From: Cannabis sativa
Lineage: Eukaryota; Streptophyta; Magnoliopsida; Rosales; Cannabaceae
Length of the DNA stretch: 64,000 nucleotides
Assembly (NCBI RefSeq): GCF_029168945.1
Contig: NC_083604.1
Span: 70,448,211-70,512,210, forward strand
Direction: 5' to 3'
In this document: positions 56,669-64,000 of the stretch, piece after piece
Layout: the number at the start of each line of letters is the position of its first letter
Position numbering within the stretch: the stretch's first letter is position 1
Notes under the pieces: generated by a model
Database searches by the model: none
What the model was told of the DNA's origin: nothing
What the model saw: the letters and a program-made list of their open reading frames with translations, nothing else
Made by a program: the position numbers and the translations under genes

Positions 56669-58565
56669 ATGTCTACCTCCGGTTCTAAATCCTCGAAGAA
56701 AGGAGGGAAATGTCTGGCCACCCTAGAGGAAGTTATGAAGGGTCCAGTGGCCCAGGAAGGGTACAAGTCCCGTGCTAACGGGTGGGAAGCAGCTGAGTTT
56801 CACTCTACCCTGACCTGCCCTCACCAGCTGGAACACATCGTGGTGGTGGCATGTATCAAGCCTGCGATCTCCGGGACATACCACCGGCCGCCCCGGGATG
56901 CGGAGACGCCCAACCATAACTACGGGGGCTTCGGAGCCTAGAGTCAGACGCACTTGATGGCCAGGGCCATGCTTCCCCTTCAAGATTACTTTATAGATTT
57001 CCTTGTATTTGTCGGCCTTGTGCCATACCAACTCATTCCTCAAGCTTACCGCCTGCTTTCAGGCTTATTTATTTTTTACTCTGCCCGGAGCTGGGGCTCT
57101 CCCAATCCGGCAGAGATTCTGTATTTTTATGAACTCGTTTCCATCCCTAAAAAGGGAGATAAGTTTAAGGACAGTTTTTACGGTCTCTGGGCCCATCCTT
57201 TGAATGAGGGCCCGGTCTCTTTTAACTATCAGAAGCATGTGAAGGAATACTGTCACCGCTTCTTCTTCTCCTCCGGGTTCCAGACTGTGGAGCATCCGGA
57301 GCTTCTCACGGAGTGGGTTAGGATCCCTCCTTATGCGCGGACTGAACCTACTCAGCTTTTCCTCCAACGGGCTAAGACCTTCGCCACATATGACAAGAAG
57401 GCCCTCGACATCGGGGAGTTGGTCACGACGGAGCACTGTCGGAAGGCCAAGCTGATCCAGGGGCATCAGTCGGTGGACGACTCCAACCTTTCTAAAGTCG
57501 TTTGCCCAAATGTGAGGGTTCCGGCCGCAGAGAAGGTACTCCGGGATGATGTCATCTCCACGACGGAAGATAAGTACCAGAAATACCTCTTCCAAAAGGA
57601 ACAGGAGCGGGCTTATAATAAGGCCCAGGTGGCCGCCGGAAGGCCCCTTCATCTTGGGAGCCCGGTGGAGCGAAGGACCCCCAGACCAAAGCCTGTGGTC
57701 CCAGTGCCAAATACGGGGGCTCCCGATGCCAGCACTTCGGGTTCTGGTAAGTCCCCTTTAATGATACACTATGTCCCTTCCGTCCGTGAGTATGCTAGCC
57801 TTAGGCCTATAGGGTTCGATGAACGTCTCCATAGGTTTAGGATGCCTTCCACTCGGTGGGGGGATCATGCCAAAGAGTATTATTTCTCTCACTTAGGCGA
57901 TTATTTAGGTCGGTCCCGGATGGGTTCTGGACCTTCGGTGCCCATACTCTTGGACCCTTCAGCCTATTTATCCTCTAGCTGGTTCCGTCCGTCGAACAGC
58001 TATCTCGGGGATGATGGAGCCAGTGTTAAGATTCGGGACTTTGCTAGGGCCGAATTAGAGAGTCAGGGTAGGGCTAGCTTGATTGCTTTTTGTTAAGTGT
58101 ACGTTGCTTTCACGGATATTCTAACACTTAACCTTTTTCTCTTGTTGCAGCAGCCGTTCCCATGGACGAAATCTTGGCCACTCTTGTTGGAGCCCACAGT
58201 CCTGATGTTTCCCCTCCTCCTACTTTTTCCCAGTTGGTCACTCCCGGGAAGGCTTCTTCCAGCGCCCCTTCGGGCCCTATTGTCTTAGTGGACGAGGAGG
58301 AGGCACTTCTTGAGGAAGCTGAAGAAGGTGAAGAAGAGCAAGAGGTTGCTCTTGTGCGCAAGCGCAAGGGCAAGATGGTAGAAGAGGAGCCTTCTAAACG
58401 CCCCCGGAGGGTGGACACTCCGGCCCCGAGTCATGACTCCGGGATCCCCTCCGAGGCAGAGGAATACGCAATGCCTCTCGGCATTGTGTTGACTCCGATT
58501 CCTGGAGACGAGGAGAGGCATAATCTTCAGATAGCCAAGCACAACTATGCCCTTGATGAATACAC
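56669..58565 (+). pseudogene. Tat-B antisense gene (aORF), one nonsense codon, 3' part removed by element D
   Basis: Starts MSTSGSKSSKKGGKCLATLEE at 56669. Exon 56669-58067 is open except for TAG at 56939-56941 (codon 91), where Tat-A has TGG (Trp). A coding intron 58068-58150 (donor GTAGGG, branch-like TTCTAACACTTA, acceptor TTGCAG) joins in frame to 58151-58565, which reads AVPMDEILATLVG, an acidic EEEALLEEAEEGEEEQE stretch and the basic cluster KRKGKMVEEEPSKRPRR, a likely nuclear localisation signal. The N-terminal domain resembles Transposase_28 (PF04195). The LTR of D ends the gene after NYALDEYT. Known as an extra antisense gene of Tat elements; function unknown. Confidence 0.82.
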
Positions 58566-60476
58566 TGTTAGGTTTTATGCCCTAAATAAAACTCTTTACA
58601 ATCTGATTAGTTATCAATATAAGAAATTAGAAGTGATTGATGTTTGCATGAATTTTACATGCTAATGGTTTGATATGTTTAATATGTTTATTACATTCAT
58701 ACACACAAAATCAGTTAAATCCAGATCATATGTTTATTCACAATTACAGTATCGTCAACACAGTGGAATGTGATTGTGATCATATGAATCAAAAGTTTTG
58801 GTCCCTGTTTCATCAGTGTTATTGGATTTACACTAATGTGATAATCAGCGATGATGTGTACTTACACTTGGAGTAAGTGTTATGTTCTTTCCAGGACATT
58901 AGTAAAGTATGCTAGTTTCGAATGTATGGAGTATACATTGGACTGGACCGATATTGTAACTAAGTTAAGATATTACAAACTTACCGTTATACATATCTTT
59001 CCAAGTCAATATCAGTAGTTGATCTTAAGATTAAAAGAATCTAAATCCTGATATGCTTAGGCTCAACTCAGGAGTGCTATTCATGTTCTTAGATTTATTA
59101 GTTAAGCCTACCTTTGGGTCAGGGTGATACGTATATTTTGGAAACATGATAGTATGATTGAGTGGGAGTGCTGAACATAAATATGGAATCTATAGCTTCT
59201 ACTGGTGTATAGAAGTTAACTGATGATTCCCTTCGAGCTTAGCAAATAGAAGTAAATGGATGAGCTCTTGTTTAACTGACTAATTATTAGATCACTAAAC
59301 ACCATTTACAGGTAGCTAAGTGTTTTAAGGGGCAAAATACATTGAGGGGTGAGAACGGTAAAAGAAATCCCATCTCGATGTAAATCATCTATATAGAGGA
59401 TCTTTAAATCACAATAAGATTATAACAATGCTTAAATGAGATAGTATATTGGTATCGTGAAACATACAATATGCTCTATATAAGTCTGAGAGTGCAATTC
59501 TAAGTTCTAAGAGTGGATTCAACGAAGAATTAATAAGTAGGAATTTACTTGGTAAATTTGGTTCACTTATTGGAAGCTCAGCATATAGATCCATGGTCCC
59601 CATTCTAGTTGAGAACATTCTGCTTGTAAGACTCATTAATTGATTCGTGATTGGTCAATTATAATTCTAAAGTTAGACTATGTCTAATTTTATGAATTTT
59701 CACTAATTAGGGGTGAAATTGTAAGGAAAAGAGTTTTCTAGGTTTATTTATTTATTAATAGACTTTATATGTCTAATTAATAATTAAATTAAATGACAAT
59801 ATTATTTAATAATGTATTTTAGTTATTAAATAATTAGTTTTGGCATTTAAAAGGTTAGAATTGGAAAATTGGCATTTTTGAGAAAATAGAGATAAAATTT
59901 GATAAAATTGCAAAATTAAGTGAGGCCCATTAACACCATATGGCCGGCCACTTAAAAGGCTTTTTCAAATTAATATTTTCATTATTTTAATGCCAAATAA
60001 TTCTAAACCTAGACCTAGTAGTTGCCTATAAATAGAAAGTGATGGCTCAGTCAAATCACAAGTTTTCAACAAGCCTTTCTGACAGAAATTTTTCTCTTCA
60101 GAAAACTGAGTCTTCCTCACTTTCTACCTTGGCCGAAATACCTCTCTCTCTTTTCCCTTCATCTTTTTCGTGACCCTAGTGAAAGAGTAAGTGCCCACAC
60201 ACAGCAAGCAGTAACTCAATCATAGATTGGAAGACTGTGAAGGATCAAAGCTTGAAGAAGAAGGAGATTCGGGCTCAGATCTTGATTATACTCTGCTACA
60301 GAAAGGAATCAAGGGTTAGAGATCTGAGTGGAAGGAGACATTTATTCCGCTGCATCAATGTAAGGTTTTCTTAACTTTATATGTGTTTATTTTATCGTTT
60401 TAGAAAGTTCTTATTTAGGATGTTAATAAACATACTTATGAGTAGATCTAAGATCCTGGTAAAATAATTCCCAACA
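58566..60476 (+). repeat. 5' LTR of element D (1911 bp)
   Basis: TGTTAGGTTTTATGCCC...ATTCCCAACA. TATAAATA at 60027-60034. It matches the C LTR closely and the B LTR more loosely. Confidence 0.92.
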
Positions 60477-63400
60477 ACTGGCCTCAGAGCCATGGTAATT
60501 GATTTACTTGCATGTAATTTGGACTTTAAAACGATTGTTTGTATGTTCTTTGGATGGTATCATGTTGTATTGAGTGTTATTTGATGATTGATTGATGTTT
60601 GTGAAATTTTCGTGAAAAATAATTGTGATTTCGTTTCTGGAATTATTTTTATTGGATAGTATGGAAAAAATTAAGCAAGTTAGCCTTTTACAGAACTCAA
60701 TTTGGATTTTATTTGAATTAGTTATGATTTTTTGAAGATTTGACAAAATCGGAAATTTGTCTTGATATTTTCCTGCGATCGCAGAACTGTCCGTACAGTT
60801 TCGAATTTTTTCTTTTTTCTTCAATTTTTCATACTTTTTCATGGAATTAACTTCCAATTTTTTGTATGGTTTTGTATATATACTATTACTATTCCTAATT
60901 CAATTCTAATTATCATTTTGAATTAATTTAATTTTTTTTAATTTAATTCAAGATATTAGTGTAATTTGAATTTGAATAGAATTAGTATTTATCTTTTTGC
61001 TTAAAAATCTATCTTATTTTTAAATTTGATTATATTTTTTTTAAATTTAAGGTCAGATTTTATAAGATATTTATAATATCTTTTAAGATATTTTAAAAAT
61101 ATCTTATCTTTTAAGATATTTTAAAAATATCTTATCTTTTAAGATTTTTTAATTAATTTTTTTTAGATATTTTGACCATATTTAAATTTAAAATAAGATA
61201 TTTATAATCATGTAATTTTAAATAGATATAAGATATTTTTCTAACTTTTAAATTTTGTTATTTTATTTATTTAAATTAAATTTAAAAATCTGAAAAGATA
61301 TTTCATTTATCTTTTCTAATTTTTATTTAATTTTTATTTTTAAAATAACATTTAATTTTTAAAAGTAGTTAGCAAATTTTTGAAATGATATTTAGGTTGG
61401 TTGAAACCTAATTTTTCAAAATAGTAGGTTTAATTTTAAATATTTTTTTTTTATTTTATTTTTCGAAAAATTAAATTTTTTTAATTAAATATTTTTTTTA
61501 TTTAATTATTTATTTTTCGAAATTATTTATTTAAAATTAAATAAATCCTACTTCCAACTATCCAGCTAACCTTGTTGCAGGAGTATGTGTTTTTAGCTTG
61601 TGTGTAAGTTTTAAAAACCTATTATTACTTGATTGCAAATAGCCATGGTTACTTTTTGCCAGATCTAATGATCTGATGGCTCCCTTGGTCAAGTTAATAA
61701 TTTGTAACAGGTAAATTTTACAATCTTCTTTCATCTGTGTATGACCTAGCAACATGATAGGATCCATCCAAAGTGTGCCTGTGTGAGCCTATATGTTTAT
61801 TTTATTTTATATAGATGCATATAGGTTGTTGCTAAATAAAATGTCACACCATGATAGATTTTATTTAGGTCCATTTAGTTTTTGGACCTATTCAATTAAT
61901 AACAGTTATTCATTTTAAGGTTAAATTCCTCTCTTTTGGGCCTTGTGTGAGAGTTGGGAGCCATAGAAGTGGGTACGACATACTGAACCCAGCACCCCCT
62001 CACATGAACTACCCCAATTGTGAAGGCTCATTTGCCTGATTTGAATAACTGTACTAGGTTAATTATATTAGTTTGACCTAATAAAATTGAATTAGCAACA
62101 TAATTAGCTTTTAAAATATATGAAATTTATTTTCATTTTAATATTTTAAAGTTAATTTTAAGAAAAACACTTTTAGTTTAGATATTATTTCTAGACAAAC
62201 TATTTGTATTTTTCTTGTATTTAATTAAATATAGAATTTTAACTAACTAAGATTCTTTTTGGAGCTTATTTAATTAAATATTCCTATTTAAGTTATAAAT
62301 TAGTTGTATCAACTGATTTTTCTTATTTAACTTAAATTTGAATATTTGATTTAAATTTTAAATCAAGTTGAGGAATCTTAGGCATTAGTTATTAAAGATT
62401 CTTAAGATATTTTTTAAGTTAATATCTTTTCAAATATTAACTTGAAATGGAATATCTTAGATATTTTTTGGTTAATATCTTTTCAAATATTAACTTTAAA
62501 AAGATATCTTCAAATTAAGTGGTTACAACTTAATTTGTGATATTTAATTAAATCTAGATTTGAAATTATTTAAGTTTTAGATTTTTTTCTATATAACTTA
62601 AATTAGATATTTTTCAAATTTTGAAAAGATACTTAGTCAAATAAGATATTTTCTAGATAGTAATTTCTAGACTACTTATTATTTCTAATATTTAAATAGG
62701 AAAAAATTATACTTTTGTGAAATTAATTATTTAAATAATTAATTTTGGTACAATTTTATTAGGTATATTTTTCCTAGTATTAAATAGAAATTAATAATTA
62801 AGTCTTCTCTACACTTAATTATTTATTTCTTGAATTTAATACATTTAATTAACTTGAAAAATCTAAATATCTAAGTTGATTTTCATCATGATACTTAAAT
62901 ATTTATTGATTTTTCATGACACTTAATTAAATAGAAAATTATTTTTAGGTTGAAATTTAATTTTTCAACTTAAATTTAAATAATTTTCAATATATATATT
63001 TTTCTTTATTTTATTAATCAATTTCGAAATTTGCATTTTAATTATGCAATAATTTCGAATTTTCTTTGAAAAATAGATTGGGTTGTAAATTAATTTTTTA
63101 TTTAATTCTTGGACCAACTCAAGTCAATGATTTTTTCATTTAATTGATTAATTTAAAATAAATGAATTTAAAATATATATACATTATTAGAAATTGAATT
63201 AACTAGTCAAAAGAAAATCTAGATAGGTGATATTTTTGCTTGAAGTATTTCTTTTCTATTTTTTATTATTTTCGAAAATTGTATTTTATATACTTTAAAT
63301 TTTCGAACCCAATAAATATATTCTCAAAGGAAATTTTTAAGTTGCTAATTATTTATTTAATTCAACTTAAATTAATTTCCTTAATATTTATATTTAAGAT

Positions 63401-64000
63401 TATTACTAAGATGGAAATAATTAATTTTATTACAATCACCATCTAAGTATAATTTTATAAATATTATATTAAATTCTTATTTTTGAATTTTAATTCTTAA
63501 ATAGAATTTAATGAGATTTATTTATTAGAATAATAAAGAAAATACATTTTAAACAATGAGCTTTATTATTATTTAGATATTCGATCTCCATTGTGGGTTT
63601 TACACCGCGTTTGTTTTAGTGAGTAATCCTCCCTAATGGAGGAACGTTCATTAGCAATTTCGCACCGTTTAATCTCGCATGATAAGTGGTTTGTAAGTGT
63701 TTTATATGGTATAGATCACCCTAATGGTGGCGACCATATTTGACTTGCAAATTGCGAAACAATGGTAGAAGCTCATGAGATAGAATAGCCTTGACTCTCG
63801 CCTAAACGGGACAACGCTGGATTCTGATCTTGATCGAATAAAAGGTTGCTAGAATGTTTAACATTTTAGATGAGCTGACAACTCTATTCAATGGATGGTG
63901 GCTTTGACTCTCGCCTAAACGGGACACTGATATCAGTTTGTTGAAAACCTTGGAAATTATTTAGGATTGAATTTTTTTTTAAGTATTTTCTCATATCATT
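60477..64000 (+). other. Leader of element D
   Basis: AT-rich non-coding leader. Features: a run of AAGATATTTTAAAAATATCTT type palindromes at 61068-61150, a segment shared with B around 61920-62060 (CCTCTCTTTTGGGCCTTGTG), and the conserved module near the end with hairpins 63628-63642 and 63717-63729 and repeats 63793-63813 and 63906-63926. A GT directly after the primer site (CATG|GTAATT, 60495) is a possible splice donor. Confidence 0.75.

Larger units (their letters stand above)
54945..58565 (-). mobile_element. Tat-B: reversed partial Gypsy/Tat element, cut by element D
   Basis: Same family as Tat-A. The minus-strand 3' LTR (plus 54945-55693) is followed by the complement of a polypurine tract (TTTACCCCAAGCCTTG, 55694-55709), then the antisense gene promoter and gene reading on the plus strand. 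The element is interrupted at 58565 by the LTR of D. gag-pol and the other LTR, if present, lie beyond the window. Its LTR differs clearly from those of Tat-A, so it is an older or different subfamily copy. Confidence 0.88.
58566..64000 (+). mobile_element. Copia-type LTR retrotransposon D, 3' part outside window
   Basis: 5' LTR 58566-60476, primer-site-like TGGCCTCAGAGCCATGG (60479-60495), then 3.5 kb of leader to the window end. It inserted in the Tat-B antisense gene; the left duplication would be TACAC (58561-58565). Collinearity with C places the gag ATG roughly 150 bases past the window end. Whether its gag-pol is intact cannot be seen. Confidence 0.9.

Noticed and set aside
1..64000. 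CRISPR arrays, tRNA or rRNA genes, organelle DNA inserts
   Set aside because: Tandem units at 28336-28572 have no spacers; no cloverleaf with A/B boxes, rRNA or recognisable organelle gene was found by reading.
1..64000. Naming the species (for example a Cannabaceae member)
   Set aside because: The repeat style suggests a dicot, but no marker gene in the window allows a firm assignment.

Overview
The window is plant nuclear DNA, most likely from a dicot. It is AT-rich, its genes have GT-AG introns, and about three quarters of it is transposable elements. I cannot name the species from sequence alone. Only two ordinary host genes are visible. The first is a four-exon EngB/YihA-type GTPase gene, probably organellar (CDS 8355-10344, +). 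The second is an intronless VQ-motif gene facing it (11469-12053, -).

Layout. 1-5516: Ty1/copia retrotransposon with 5' end outside the window, decayed gag, an open 1057-residue pol and a 509-bp 3' LTR. 5577-6002: one end of a Mutator-like (MULE) family. 6003-15686: host genes, intergenic DNA and a TRIM (13235-13598) inside a hAT-like element. 15687-37623: a large nest. Its outer layer is a MULE with long terminal inverted repeats (TIRs) that carries a fragment of a host SpoU-type RNA methyltransferase gene, so it is a Pack-MULE. Its left TIR is split by copia-type element C (15777-34919, -, target duplication AACCC). C is in turn split by Gypsy/Tat-type element Tat-A (21392-33740, +, 780-bp LTRs with 5 differences by eye). 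The Pack-MULE interior also holds a hAT-like element (35721-36826), which contains a small MULE-type MITE (36012-36409). 37624-43149: intergenic DNA with a foldback MITE (38687-39104) and a probable Helitron (40131-42658). 43150-44496: 5'-truncated LINE on the minus strand. 44502-54559: element B, same family as C, complete LTRs and TSD CTTAA, no usable coding region. 54945-58565: part of a second Tat element (Tat-B), reversed, cut by element D (58566 to window end), a third member of C's family.

How the parts relate. B, C and D share LTRs of about 1.9 kb, a very long AT-rich leader and a conserved leader module: two hairpins with the same CTAAT loop but different stems, plus two copies of a GACTCTCGCC...CGGGAC motif. 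Tat-A and Tat-B both carry, antisense to gag-pol, a multi-exon gene (aORF) with its own TATA box, a 5'-UTR intron of about 460 bp and a short coding intron. In Tat-A a tandem array of small hairpins lies between the converging gag-pol and aORF.

LTR divergence by eye gives the order Tat-A (about 0.6%), then C (about 1.5%, short sample), then B (about 3%). This agrees with the physical nesting.
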